From the NCBI RefSeq assembly GCF_023502235.1, contig NZ_JAMFLY010000002.1:248001-312000 (forward strand): a DNA stretch of 64,000 nucleotides, given 5' to 3'. Below, piece after piece: positions 45,068-53,824 of the stretch. The number at the start of each line of letters is the position of its first letter. Position 1 is the stretch's first letter. The translations under genes were made by a program, and so were the position numbers. Below the pieces are notes generated by a model. That model was given only the letters and a program-made list of their open reading frames with translations, had not been told where the DNA came from and did not search any database. This DNA is from Flagellimonas myxillae (lineage in GTDB: Bacteria; Bacteroidota; Bacteroidia; Flavobacteriales; Flavobacteriaceae).

Positions 45068-45159
45068 TGAGCGAAGTCGAAGCATGTGCGGAATCCAGAT
45101 AACTTAAAAAGATTCCCGTTGGAGTTTATACTGAGCCTGCCGCAGTACAGGAATGACAT
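45068..45159. repeat. REP-like sequence between sufT and DUF2480 gene
   Basis: TGAGCGAAGTCGA at 45068-45080 matches the units at 6493 and 39995. At 45131-45159 a second piece (CTGAGCCTGCCGCAGTACAG and more) runs up to the next start codon; I recall such pieces as part of the same flavobacterial intergenic repeat type, unverified. Confidence 0.5.
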
Positions 45160-45666
45160 ATGGAAGAAGAAATAAGAAACCGCGTAGCCGAAAGCAAACT
45201 GATCACCTTTGACCTTGAGGATCTCTACCAAGAAGGTCGCAGGGAAGTTGTGGATATAAAAGACTGGCTGCATGAGGGTCTTATTCTTCGTGAAAAAGAA
45301 TTTAGAACCCATTTGGACGAACAGGACTGGTCCAATTACCAAGATACTTACGTGGCCTTGACCTGCTCCACAGATGCCATTGTACCCGGTTGGGCTTATA
45401 TGCTGGTAACCTCCAAATTGGCGCCCTTTGCCAAAAAAGTGGTGGTGGGGAATTTAGAAACACTAGAGGCTTCGCTTTACCAAGAACAACTTTCCCAACT
45501 GGACTTGGAACCTTATAAGGACAAACCCGTTATTATTAAAGGCTGCTCCAACAAACCCGTACCGGAAAATGCCTATATTTTTGCCATGACGCAAATACAA
45601 CAAGTGGCCAAAAGTGTAATGTATGGGGAGGCCTGTTCTGCGGTGCCGTTGTATAAGAGGAAATAA
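45160..45666 (+). CDS. DUF2480 family protein
   Basis: A 168-residue soluble protein of the Bacteroidota-specific DUF2480 family. Seen: NRVAESKLITFDLEDLYQEG, CSTDAIVPGWAYMLVTSKLA, VIIKGCSNKPVPENAYI. Function is unknown. Members commonly stand at the end of suf clusters, as here, and the two conserved Cys (in TCSTD and KGCSN) make an Fe-S or sulfur link tempting but unproven. Confidence 0.88.
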   Translation: MEEEIRNRVAESKLITFDLEDLYQEGRREVVDIKDWLHEGLILREKEFRTHLDEQDWSNYQDTYVALTCSTDAIVPGWAYMLVTSKLAPFAKKVVVGNLETLEASLYQEQLSQLDLEPYKDKPVIIKGCSNKPVPENAYIFAMTQIQQVAKSVMYGEACSAVPLYKRK

Positions 45667-45667
45667 A

Positions 45668-45688
45668 AAGCCGCCCTTTGGGCGACTT
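45668..45688. terminator. hairpin at the end of the suf locus
   Basis: AAGCCGCCC and GGGCGACTT pair at 8 of 9 positions with a TTT loop, 2 bp after the DUF2480 stop and 20 bp past the stop of the convergent lipoprotein gene. T-run is weak. Confidence 0.6.
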
Positions 45689-45707
45689 AATATCTTGTAG
45701 GAACCTG

Positions 45708-47255
45708 CTATTTCACAACAATGGATTGAGCGAAGGCACTGGTGTTGCTGGGTAAAATAATCTCATCAATGATTTCTCCATTTTTATCCACCAACCATAC
45801 TGTTGCTACCGAAATTTCATTATCATTTTCTGATTGACGAGATCCTACCACATAAGCGATACCATCAAATACTGACACAGCATGTGCTTCGGAATCTTTT
45901 GATTCGCTCGTTAGGTCTATTTCCAATTCATCGTTAATCCATAGTTTAGCCATATTAGTGCTCCAATCAATCCCCGCCATATAAACATCAGTTCCTTCTA
46001 CCACAATAGATTTTACTACAGAATTATGGTCTAAATCTCCAAGCTCATATAACAATTCATTGTTGATCCAGGCTCTGGCAATATTCCTAGGTGGATTAAA
46101 TTGCTTTCCATAGCCAGCTGTATAAACACTTGAATCATCGACTATAAAAATAGAATGGGCGGCTGCACCATCTGCAATATCGGTAGCTATTCCATCTTTC
46201 CAATATTTTGCTACCAATTCGTTTGATTCGTTTTGTTCTCTGCCAGCAATATACAGTTCACCGTCGTACAATTCTATATCATAGGCATTTGCGCTTTTGG
46301 TTTCATTGCTCAGTATATGGGCATTTCCATTTTTCCAATACATTGCCATATTTTTATCGTTGTTTTGAAAACCTGCTACATACACATCTAAGCCATCTAG
46401 AAACAGAGCTCTCGAATAAGCATTATTTTGGCCGTTGGTTAGAACATCAAATAGGGCTTGATTTTTCCACACTTTTACTAAAGTACCATCTTCAGTATAG
46501 TCCACACCGGTTGTGAATATGTCCGTGCCTTGAACAAAAATATCGTATGCCGCAGTTGAGGTACCATCGATAATTTCAAGAAGTTCTCCATTAATCCAAA
46601 TGGCTGCGGTGTATTCATCACCATCATTTTTTTCAATAAATCCAGCTACAAACATACGTCCAACTACAGTTACTGCAACTGTTTCCGTTAACTCTCCAAT
46701 AGTTATGGTAATTTCTGCTTCCCCAGCCTGCAATGCGGTCAAATTTCCATTTTCATCTACCTCAATGACATTTTCATTATCAGATTCATAGGAAATAGTA
46801 GGGTTTTCAAATTCATCCCAATTGGTAATCTCTGGAAATTCAGCAGTATCCAAGGTGTGTAACTCCATTGAGGTTGTTGCCAGCTCAATGGATTCTGGCC
46901 CAGTGACCTCATTAGTCACAGTAAAGTTAGCGGTGCTCTTGGCCTCTACACCGCCTATGGTCACGGAGATTTTCCCTGTTTCCGCACCATTGGGCACGGT
47001 AATATAAAGTTCGGTACCATCGGAATTGGCACCGGTTATGGTTGCTGCTGTTCCACCAATTGCTGCGGTGGCATTTAGGGTTGTTAAATTGGTTCCTATC
47101 ACAGCAACCTCGGTGCCAACAGGGCCACTGGGAGGCGTAAAACTTGTCACCGTGTGCTCAGCTCCCGGAGGTGTGGAATCATCATCTTTTTTACAGGCCA
47201 CAACTACAATTCCTATCAAAAGCAGCATGGAAACGAAGTAGGCAATCTTTTTCAT
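45708..47255 (-). CDS. IPT/TIG + Big_2 + propeller lipoprotein
   Basis: A 515-residue lipoprotein, signal peptide ending IVVVAC (Cys 21). An IPT/TIG domain (about 33-115; FTPPSGPVGTEVAVIGTNL), a Big_2-like domain (about 118-195; ISYESDNENVIEVDENGNLT), then repeats of about 45 residues of the type VYVAGFQNN...MYWKNGNAHILS forming a propeller. Paralogue of the gene at 47457 in the propeller part, though the middle domain differs. Likely surface protein of unknown binding function. A 9-12-9 box lies 62 bp upstream. Confidence 0.88.
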   Translation of the reverse strand: MKKIAYFVSMLLLIGIVVVACKKDDDSTPPGAEHTVTSFTPPSGPVGTEVAVIGTNLTTLNATAAIGGTAATITGANSDGTELYITVPNGAETGKISVTIGGVEAKSTANFTVTNEVTGPESIELATTSMELHTLDTAEFPEITNWDEFENPTISYESDNENVIEVDENGNLTALQAGEAEITITIGELTETVAVTVVGRMFVAGFIEKNDGDEYTAAIWINGELLEIIDGTSTAAYDIFVQGTDIFTTGVDYTEDGTLVKVWKNQALFDVLTNGQNNAYSRALFLDGLDVYVAGFQNNDKNMAMYWKNGNAHILSNETKSANAYDIELYDGELYIAGREQNESNELVAKYWKDGIATDIADGAAAHSIFIVDDSSVYTAGYGKQFNPPRNIARAWINNELLYELGDLDHNSVVKSIVVEGTDVYMAGIDWSTNMAKLWINDELEIDLTSESKDSEAHAVSVFDGIAYVVGSRQSENDNEISVATVWLVDKNGEIIDEIILPSNTSAFAQSIVVK

Positions 47256-47317
47256 TTTTTTTGGATTTTAGGTTAAAGGGGCAAGGAAGTATAAAATGGA
47301 GATGGTTATAGGCGCCA

Positions 47318-47347
47318 ATTGACGGATGCCCAGTTTGGATTGACGTA
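47318..47347 (-). promoter_or_regulatory. 9-12-9 direct-repeat box upstream of IPT/Big_2 lipoprotein
   Basis: Gene strand: TACGTCAAT, spacer CCAAACTGGGCA, TCCGTCAAT. Ends 62 bp before the ATG at 47255. Near-identical spacer to the boxes at 6386 and 49061. A CCATTTTA sequence 18 nt past the proximal half may be a weak -7 element. Confidence 0.65.
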
Positions 47348-47406
47348 TGGGGGTTTTGGGTTAAGGGTTTGTGCGGTAAGATGCTTAAAGTTAAGTCTCA
47401 AGTAAA

Positions 47407-47431
47407 TAAAAAAACCGCCCACTTGGGGCGG
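47407..47431 (-). terminator. intrinsic terminator of the IPT/propeller lipoprotein gene
   Basis: CCGCCC/GGGCGG six-base perfect stem with a 5-nt loop, followed on the minus strand by a run of seven to eight T. It lies 25 bp past the stop at 47457. Confidence 0.85.
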
Positions 47432-47456
47432 CAGTATTTAAGAGGTGCAATTTTGA

Positions 47457-48995
47457 CTAGAGCTTTACAAAAATGGAATAAGCCTTTGCATTATTGTTAT
47501 TCCCATCATTTAAATTGAAAAGGGTTTCATCGTTTTTCCATACTTTAGCAATGGTATTTTCATAGCCTACGGTATAGACGTCATTTTTATAAACAAATAC
47601 ATCGAAAGCTTCTCCTTCGCCATTTTCTGGAGTAAGAAATAGTCCGCCGCTTCCCCAAACTCTTGCTTGATAATTACCATTTTCCATTTCCTCACTACCT
47701 GCGATACGATATTCCAACGTTTCTGGATCTTTGAGAAAAATTGCCGTTTTATAGGAATCCCTAATTTCAGAGGTTCCTAGGAAGGTGCCTGATGAGCCGT
47801 GTCTCCATAGAATAGCCCTATTTATATTATTATATTCACGATTGCCTACCACAAAGACTACATTATCGTTACCAATTGCAAGGTCATAAGCCCTACCACT
47901 ATTTAGACCTGAAAGATCAAAAGCTTGATTGTCAATCCATAGTCTTGCAATATCTCTATCGTCATTTTCGTCGTGCTCATACCCAACAGAGTACACTGCC
48001 CCATCAGCAACCTTAATTGAGTTTGCCTCAGCTGGGGACGTGCCATCTGTAAATTCATATAAAACTTGACCGTCTTTCCAGACCATTGCTTTGGATATAC
48101 TGTTTTCTCCTACGCCCATCGAGCCTGCAACATAATAACTTCCATTGTCCACAATGATTGAATTGGCCTCAGCATAGCTACTTCCGTCTGTAAGATATTG
48201 GGGGATACCATCTATCCATACGGTTGCTTTATCCTCAATTGATTTTCCTGCAACATATATAGTTTCACCATCGACGTAAACAGAGTTGGCGGAACTGGCA
48301 TGTTGCAAATCCTGTGGAACACCATCTATCCATAATTTAGGAACGTCGTTTACGCCATCCGATATATAACCCACTACATAGGTATGCGGGTTGGGTACAA
48401 TCTCAATTGTTCCTATAGTTTTTATGGTTCCCTCATATTCCAAGGTGATATCCCCAGAAATTGCCCCTTCTGGAACTTCAACTCTAATGTAGTCCGGTTT
48501 TATAACCGTAATTGCCCCAACGACATTGCCAGAAAAAGTAACAACATAAGTTCCCTCAGAATTAAAGCCACTACCTACCACGGCAATAACATCTCCAGGA
48601 TTGGTTTCATCAAAACCAGTATTGTATATATCCTCCACAGTCGGAAAAGATGATTCCTCACTTTCGGTTACTTCAAATTCGCCTCCTGTATAGTTATCAC
48701 CATTGTCCATTACGCTTATTTTCCCGGTTGTTGCCCCTTCAGGTACAATGGCGAATATTTCGGTATCGGAAGGAGTGCCATCAATGGTCATTGTCGCATT
48801 CCCTATTTTAACGGTTGGGGAACTCCCAAAATTTTTACCTATTATCCAAACCGTTGTTCCAACAGGGCCTTCGATTGGACTAAAACTATCGATTTTCAAG
48901 CCACTGCTATTGTAATTGCTGTCCTCGCTGCTGCAGGCCGCGATAAACAGGAATATTGCCATTATGATCACTGCCAAAAAACTTATTTTTTTCAT
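47457..48995 (-). CDS. tandem IPT/TIG + propeller lipoprotein
   Basis: A 512-residue lipoprotein, signal peptide ending LFIAAC (Cys 21). Two IPT/TIG domains (about 33-110, FSPIEGPVGTTVWIIGKNF; about 115-200, DVIAVVGSGFNSEG), then a propeller of repeats such as TIYVAGKSIEDKATVWIDGI and VYSVGYEHDENDDRDIARLW. Paralogue of 45708-47255; the duplicated pair probably arose in place with exchange of the second module. A 9-12-9 box lies 65 bp upstream. Confidence 0.88.
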   Translation of the reverse strand: MKKISFLAVIIMAIFLFIAACSSEDSNYNSSGLKIDSFSPIEGPVGTTVWIIGKNFGSSPTVKIGNATMTIDGTPSDTEIFAIVPEGATTGKISVMDNGDNYTGGEFEVTESEESSFPTVEDIYNTGFDETNPGDVIAVVGSGFNSEGTYVVTFSGNVVGAITVIKPDYIRVEVPEGAISGDITLEYEGTIKTIGTIEIVPNPHTYVVGYISDGVNDVPKLWIDGVPQDLQHASSANSVYVDGETIYVAGKSIEDKATVWIDGIPQYLTDGSSYAEANSIIVDNGSYYVAGSMGVGENSISKAMVWKDGQVLYEFTDGTSPAEANSIKVADGAVYSVGYEHDENDDRDIARLWIDNQAFDLSGLNSGRAYDLAIGNDNVVFVVGNREYNNINRAILWRHGSSGTFLGTSEIRDSYKTAIFLKDPETLEYRIAGSEEMENGNYQARVWGSGGLFLTPENGEGEAFDVFVYKNDVYTVGYENTIAKVWKNDETLFNLNDGNNNNAKAYSIFVKL

Positions 48996-49060
48996 TGTTA
49001 TCTACTTATATATTAATAGAGTGATAAGAAACTGGAAAGTGGACGTATTCAGGTGACCCA

Positions 49061-49090
49061 ATTGACGAATGCCCTGTTTGGATTGATGGA
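49061..49090 (-). promoter_or_regulatory. 9-12-9 direct-repeat box upstream of tandem-IPT lipoprotein
   Basis: Gene strand: TCCATCAAT, spacer CCAAACAGGGCA, TTCGTCAAT. Ends 65 bp before the ATG at 48995. A further TACGTCC-like word about one period closer to the gene (near 49042) might be a third, weaker half-site. Confidence 0.65.
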
Positions 49091-49274
49091 TGACTATTCT
49101 GGCTCAAGGGTTAAAGGAAAAAGGAGCGGAATTGATAGTTATATGTGTTTTATCAGATATCAGACATGAGACATGGGCCGCTAAACTTAATTTTGAACTT
49201 GAACTTGATTTTGCAATCAGATATTAAGTGTGACATTTCATAATTTTGCGGGTCTAAGCATTAAACTCCATACT

Positions 49275-50204
49275 ATGAAACGACTACTTTTTGCAACAGC
49301 ACTGCTTACTGCACTTTTGTCCCAAGCCCAAACGGCTGAAGAAATCAAAGCCGAAATGGCTCCCAAGAAAGATTCCATTGCCGCTATCCAGGGCAGGGTA
49401 GATGGACTTCAAGCTCAATTGGATGCACTTCCAGGATGGAAGGTTGGAGCCTTTGGCACTATTGGCGGAAGCTTGTCCAACTTTAACAACTGGTTTGCCC
49501 AAGGGCTGCCCAATAACAGTTCAGGGACCATTGGGTTTACCGTAAATGCCTTTGCCAATCAACAGGAAGAAAAATTCTTTTGGCGCAATGCGGCCAATAT
49601 CAATCTAGGTTGGGTAAAACTGGACGACAAGGATGATTCTACCGATGATGACGGATTCCGAGAAGCTACGGATGTGTTCAACATTTCTTCGCTTTATGGG
49701 AGAAAACTCAGTGATAAATTTGCGGTTTCCGGACTGGGTGAATACCGCACCACCATCTTGAGCAACTTTAATGATCCTGGATATTTGGATTTGGGTGTTG
49801 GGGGAACTTGGACACCGATTACCGATCTTGTGGTGGTCATCCATCCATTGAACTACAATTTTGTGTTTAGCAATGAGGATACGATATTCAATTCTTCGCT
49901 CGGGGCAAAGATTGTGGCGGACTATACCAAGAAATTGGGAGCGGTTAGCTTTAAGACCAATTTGTCCATGTTCCAAAGTTATGAGAGTGGAGATTTGAGC
50001 AATTGGACCTGGACCAATTCGTTTGCCTATACCTTATGGAAAGTAATAGGGGTAGGGTTCGATTTTGGTTTACGGAACAACAAGCAGGAAACGCTCAACT
50101 ATATTGTAAACAATGCGCCGACGCCAAATCCCAATGCAACCTTTGACACTATCGACAATGAGTTGCAAACCTATTGGACTTTCGGGTTGAGCTATTCGTT
50201 TTAA
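49275..50204 (+). CDS. DUF3078 outer membrane protein
   Basis: A 309-residue exported protein, signal peptide 1-18 (RLLFATALLTALLSQAQ). A short coiled-coil-like helix (AAIQGRVDGLQAQLDALPGW) is followed by a barrel-like DUF3078 body (KVGAFGTIGGSLSNFNNWFA, NINLGWVKLDD, LYGRKLSDKFAVSGLGEYRT) and an aromatic end (YWTFGLSYSF). Predicted outer membrane barrel of unknown cargo. The frame reaches 49230; ATG at 49275 gives the signal peptide. A TAATTTTG box is at 49241-49248. Confidence 0.88.
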   Translation: MKRLLFATALLTALLSQAQTAEEIKAEMAPKKDSIAAIQGRVDGLQAQLDALPGWKVGAFGTIGGSLSNFNNWFAQGLPNNSSGTIGFTVNAFANQQEEKFFWRNAANINLGWVKLDDKDDSTDDDGFREATDVFNISSLYGRKLSDKFAVSGLGEYRTTILSNFNDPGYLDLGVGGTWTPITDLVVVIHPLNYNFVFSNEDTIFNSSLGAKIVADYTKKLGAVSFKTNLSMFQSYESGDLSNWTWTNSFAYTLWKVIGVGFDFGLRNNKQETLNYIVNNAPTPNPNATFDTIDNELQTYWTFGLSYSF

Positions 50205-50352
50205 GGTGGACGGAAAGAAATAATTACTCTGCGGCAGTTCGAGTGTCCAGAATGTAATTCGGGACATATCGAGAACTGGAGCGCACCTTTTATTCCTGGG
50301 TAGGTCTTATGGTTTGACACAAATTTACTCACCACTATAAGCTTCCACAATC

Positions 50353-50382
50353 AAAAAAGCCCTCAAAATCGAGGGCTTTTTT
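50353..50382. terminator. strong bidirectional terminator after DUF3078 gene
   Basis: GCCCTC (50359-50364) and GAGGGC (50371-50376) with a 6-nt loop, six A before and six T after, extending the stem to 12 bp. Confidence 0.88.
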
Positions 50383-50761
50383 GTGGGGTTATATTACAAA
50401 TTTGGGGTGTTTTTAAGCCAAGGTCTAAGTAGGTTAGGTTTATGGAAGACCAGGTTGTAACACTAACACTTAAAAACATTATGAAAGTAATTTTTCTGAT
50501 GCTTTCACCTAAACTTTTGTTGTGAACTTTCTAAAAGTTGTGGTGGAAAAAGATGTCGGTTGCACTTCATCGGAAAACTGTGCAGCTTGTCTAAATGGCA
50601 GTAGTGATTTTCTATCCCTCCTTTGTACGAATTTAGCTGACAAAGTGAATCATTGGCACAATTTGAAACTCCTGTATTAGCAGATTTTTATTTTTCCAGA
50701 CAAATTGCTTTGTGGAAACCTACCTTAAAAAAGGTACCTTTAATAGCATAATATTTTGGAG
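50383..50761. other. 379-bp gap upstream of the hybrid sensor gene
   Basis: No gene longer than 26 codons and no clear motif. A 26-codon ORF (50442-50522) exists but nothing supports it. Just before the sensor gene the sequence TAATATTTTG resembles a -7 element with one extra base. The long, low-information gap ahead of an AraC-type hybrid regulator could contain its own binding sites, but I cannot define them. Confidence 0.4.
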
Positions 50762-53698
50762 ATGAAACAATTAGCTCTCCCCCTTCTATTTTTTTTTAAT
50801 ACGCTCTTGTTTTCGCAATCAAAAATTGATAGCCTGCAACAAGCCTTAAATGATGCCACCCACGATACAGTCCGCATCAAGACTTTGCATCAACTTTATG
50901 CCCTTCAGCGATATAACCAAAAGGACAAAGCAAAGGAGGCACTATTAAGTTCGATTGAACTTTCAAATAAACTCGAAAATGTTGGACTGCAGGTAGAAAG
51001 TTATAATAAGTACGCAGAATTCCTGAGAACCCAATCTGAGAACGATTCGGCAATTAGTGTATATGGTGTCAGTATGACGTTGGCTGAAAGAGCCAAATTA
51101 CATGGACCAATATCTGATATATTTAACGGACTTGGATATATCTATCTACGGAAGGGCAATTATCAAAAGGCCCTGGAATACCACCAAAAGAACCTATCCC
51201 TATCGATTAAACTAAAGGACGATCTTAGGATGGCGTGGTCATATGGTGCCATAGGCAGCGTATACAATGAAATGGGTGAGTATACAAAAGCCATGGAAAA
51301 CTATGTGCTGTCTTCTAGAAAACACCAGGGACTTGAAAACCACAGGGATTATGCTGTGAACCTGGCCAATATGGGAATGCTTCAAAGAAAATTGGAAAAT
51401 TTTGATAGTGCCATGGCTTATCTCATTAAAAGTGACAGTGTTTTTGAAGCACTGGATTTTAGACCGGGGAGGGCCTTTGTACTGACCAATCTTGGACTTA
51501 TTTCACGAAATATGGGCAATTTGGATGATGCGATTGATTTTAACAAAAAAGCATTGTCCAACTATATGGCCATGGGAAACAAAAGTCAAGTTGGAGAAAT
51601 TTACCACACCTTGGGAACCATATACTTAAAACAAAATAATTATGGTGAAGCCCTATCCCATTTTCAAAAAAAATTGAAAACCTCGGTTGAAGTAAAAGAC
51701 TCTGTCGGGATTTCGAGAGCGCATAGGTTTATAGGCGATTGCTATGGAAAACTTGGTGAGCTCCAAAAAACCGAATCAAGCTACTTGAAAGCTATGCAGG
51801 TAGCTACCGCTTCCCATAACCGTTTAGGTAAAATGCGTGCCCACAAAGCACTGTCCGGCCACTATGCGGCTTTTGGGGACTTTGCAAAAGCCTATGCCAA
51901 CCAAACCGAATACGCTATCTTAAAAGACAGCCTATACACTAAAGAAAAAAGAGAGCTCGCATCCGAGATTGAAGCCAAATATCAGAATGAGGAAAAAACC
52001 AAAGAAATTGCTTTGTTGGAATCGGAGCAAAAACTGCAAACCCTTCAGCTTACCCAACGGGTCAATGAGCGTAATGCCATCATAGCATTTGCCATTGTTC
52101 TGCTGCTTCTGGCGGCCTTGCTCTTGAACCAGTATCGAATCAAACAAAAGACCAACAGGGAACTTAGGGAATTGGATGAATTGAAGTCCAATTTCTTTGC
52201 GAACATCTCGCATGAATTTAGAACACCCCTAACCTTGATAAAAGGTCCTATAGAACAGTTGGAACAAAACCCTTCCATGGGACTTGGAATGGAAAGTATC
52301 AAGATGATCAGACGGAATACCAATAGGGTGCTGCAGTTGGTCAATCAACTGTTGGATCTGTCCAAAATTGACAAAGGAAGTTTACAGTTGGAAAATGCCG
52401 AAGGCGAAGTGTACAAATGTTTGAGAGGAGCAGCCTCCTCCTTTAGCTCCTATGCCGCTCAGCGAAGAATTGATTATAAAGTACACATTCCACATGAAAT
52501 CTATTGGGCCTCCTTTGATCGGGACAAATTGGAGAAAATAGTATACAACCTATTGGGGAATGCCTTTAAATTTAGTGATGACGGAGGCACTATTTCTTTT
52601 ACCGCCAGTTATGATAACAACGAATTGCGTATAGTTGTTTCCGATACCGGAAAGGGAATTCCAGAAGATAAGCTACCCTTTATTTTTGACCGTTTTTACC
52701 AAGTAAAACAGGAGGCCACCAGAGAACATGAAGGTTCAGGGATTGGACTTTCCTTATCAAAGGAACTAGTAGCCCTAATGGATGGCACAATCACAGCCTC
52801 TAGCAAAATAAACAAGGGCACCATCTTCACAGTTGCGCTTCCCATTCAAAAAATAAAGACCGGCACCTTACCCAGCGAATCTGCTTCCAAAACCAAGCAA
52901 AATGATGTGCTGCCTAAAAAATCGTTCGCTTTGGAACGGCCGAAAGTCATGGATTTGCCCAAGTTGCTGTTGGTAGAAGATAATCCAGACATGTCATATT
53001 TCATCAAAGAACATCTTCAAGGGCAATATCAAGTAGAAGTGGCAAAGAATGGAATGATAGGCTTGAAGGCGGCAAAACAAAACCCGCCAGATCTCATTAT
53101 TACAGATGTGATGATGCCGGAAATGGATGGGGTGGAATTATGTCAAGCCCTAAAATCGAATTTTGAAACGAGCCACGTACCTGTGATTATGTTAACTGCA
53201 AAAGCGGGTAAAGAAAACAAGATTGAGGGACTGGAAACAGGAGCAGATGACTACCTCACTAAACCCTTTGATTCCCAAGAATTACTGATAAGGGTAAAGA
53301 ACCTAATCCAACAGCGAAGAACACTTAGGGATCGATTTTCGAAAGAACATTCCACAATTGACCCCAAAGAAATAACCGTTACTTCTATTGATCAAAAGTT
53401 CTTGGAAGGACTACTTGAGCTCTTGGAGCGGGAATTTTCAAATTCTAATTTTGGTGTACAGGAAATGCAATCAGCACTTGCATTGAGCAAAACTCAACTT
53501 CACCGAAAGTTAAAAGCCCTTACTGGAGAATCTCCTGGGGAACTGCTCCGCAACTTCAGATTAAAAAGAGCAGCCCAACTACTTTCAAAAAAAGCAGATA
53601 CGGTTACCCAAATTGCTTATGCTGTTGGCTTCAACAACCTATCTTATTTTGCCAAATGCTTTAAGGAACTTTATGGGGTCCCACCCTCGGCATATTAG
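50762..53698 (+). CDS. hybrid sensor kinase/response regulator with TPR sensor and AraC output
   Basis: A 978-residue one-piece two-component system. Signal peptide 1-19, an extracytoplasmic TPR region to about 390 (GLGYIYLRKGNYQKALEYHQ, NMGMLQRKLENFDSAMAYLI, LGTIYLKQNNYGEALSHFQ), coiled coil, one membrane span (about 437-459), HisKA with NISHEFRTPLTLI (His near 483), HATPase (NLLGNAFKF, DTGKGIPEDKLPFIFDRFY, GSGIGLSLSKEL), a receiver domain (LLLVEDNPDMSYF; phospho-Asp 782 in TDVMMPEMDG), and an AraC helix-turn-helix at about 880-978. Unlike the Bacteroides polysaccharide sensors it has TPRs rather than Reg_prop blades outside. An in-frame TTG is 6 bp upstream; ATG at 50762 is used. Two lipoprotein genes follow. 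Confidence 0.95.
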   Translation: MKQLALPLLFFFNTLLFSQSKIDSLQQALNDATHDTVRIKTLHQLYALQRYNQKDKAKEALLSSIELSNKLENVGLQVESYNKYAEFLRTQSENDSAISVYGVSMTLAERAKLHGPISDIFNGLGYIYLRKGNYQKALEYHQKNLSLSIKLKDDLRMAWSYGAIGSVYNEMGEYTKAMENYVLSSRKHQGLENHRDYAVNLANMGMLQRKLENFDSAMAYLIKSDSVFEALDFRPGRAFVLTNLGLISRNMGNLDDAIDFNKKALSNYMAMGNKSQVGEIYHTLGTIYLKQNNYGEALSHFQKKLKTSVEVKDSVGISRAHRFIGDCYGKLGELQKTESSYLKAMQVATASHNRLGKMRAHKALSGHYAAFGDFAKAYANQTEYAILKDSLYTKEKRELASEIEAKYQNEEKTKEIALLESEQKLQTLQLTQRVNERNAIIAFAIVLLLLAALLLNQYRIKQKTNRELRELDELKSNFFANISHEFRTPLTLIKGPIEQLEQNPSMGLGMESIKMIRRNTNRVLQLVNQLLDLSKIDKGSLQLENAEGEVYKCLRGAASSFSSYAAQRRIDYKVHIPHEIYWASFDRDKLEKIVYNLLGNAFKFSDDGGTISFTASYDNNELRIVVSDTGKGIPEDKLPFIFDRFYQVKQEATREHEGSGIGLSLSKELVALMDGTITASSKINKGTIFTVALPIQKIKTGTLPSESASKTKQNDVLPKKSFALERPKVMDLPKLLLVEDNPDMSYFIKEHLQGQYQVEVAKNGMIGLKAAKQNPPDLIITDVMMPEMDGVELCQALKSNFETSHVPVIMLTAKAGKENKIEGLETGADDYLTKPFDSQELLIRVKNLIQQRRTLRDRFSKEHSTIDPKEITVTSIDQKFLEGLLELLEREFSNSNFGVQEMQSALALSKTQLHRKLKALTGESPGELLRNFRLKRAAQLLSKKADTVTQIAYAVGFNNLSYFAKCFKELYGVPPSAY

Positions 53699-53775
53699 CG
53701 TATTTTGACTCAAACGGGACCCAAGTGTTATCATTTGGAACTACTAGAATAGCAAACCCCATTGTTGAGATCTAG

Positions 53776-53816
53776 TTTTGGATTGTAAAATGTTCCTCAA
53801 ATTTTATAATCCAAAA
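53776..53816. promoter_or_regulatory. 16-bp near-perfect inverted repeat between sensor gene and lipoproteins
   Basis: TTTTGGATTGTAAAAT (53776-53791) and ATTTTATAATCCAAAA (53801-53816), one G-T mismatch, 9-nt loop, 8 bp before the ATG at 53825. Being very AT-rich and so close to a start codon it may be an operator or leader stem for the lipoprotein pair; a terminator for the sensor gene is less likely, without a T-run. Confidence 0.5.
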
Positions 53817-53824
53817 TATGAGCT

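Noticed and set aside
50442-50522. 26-codon ORF in the gap before the hybrid sensor gene
   Set aside because: No terminator, promoter or recognisable pattern; too short to support alone.
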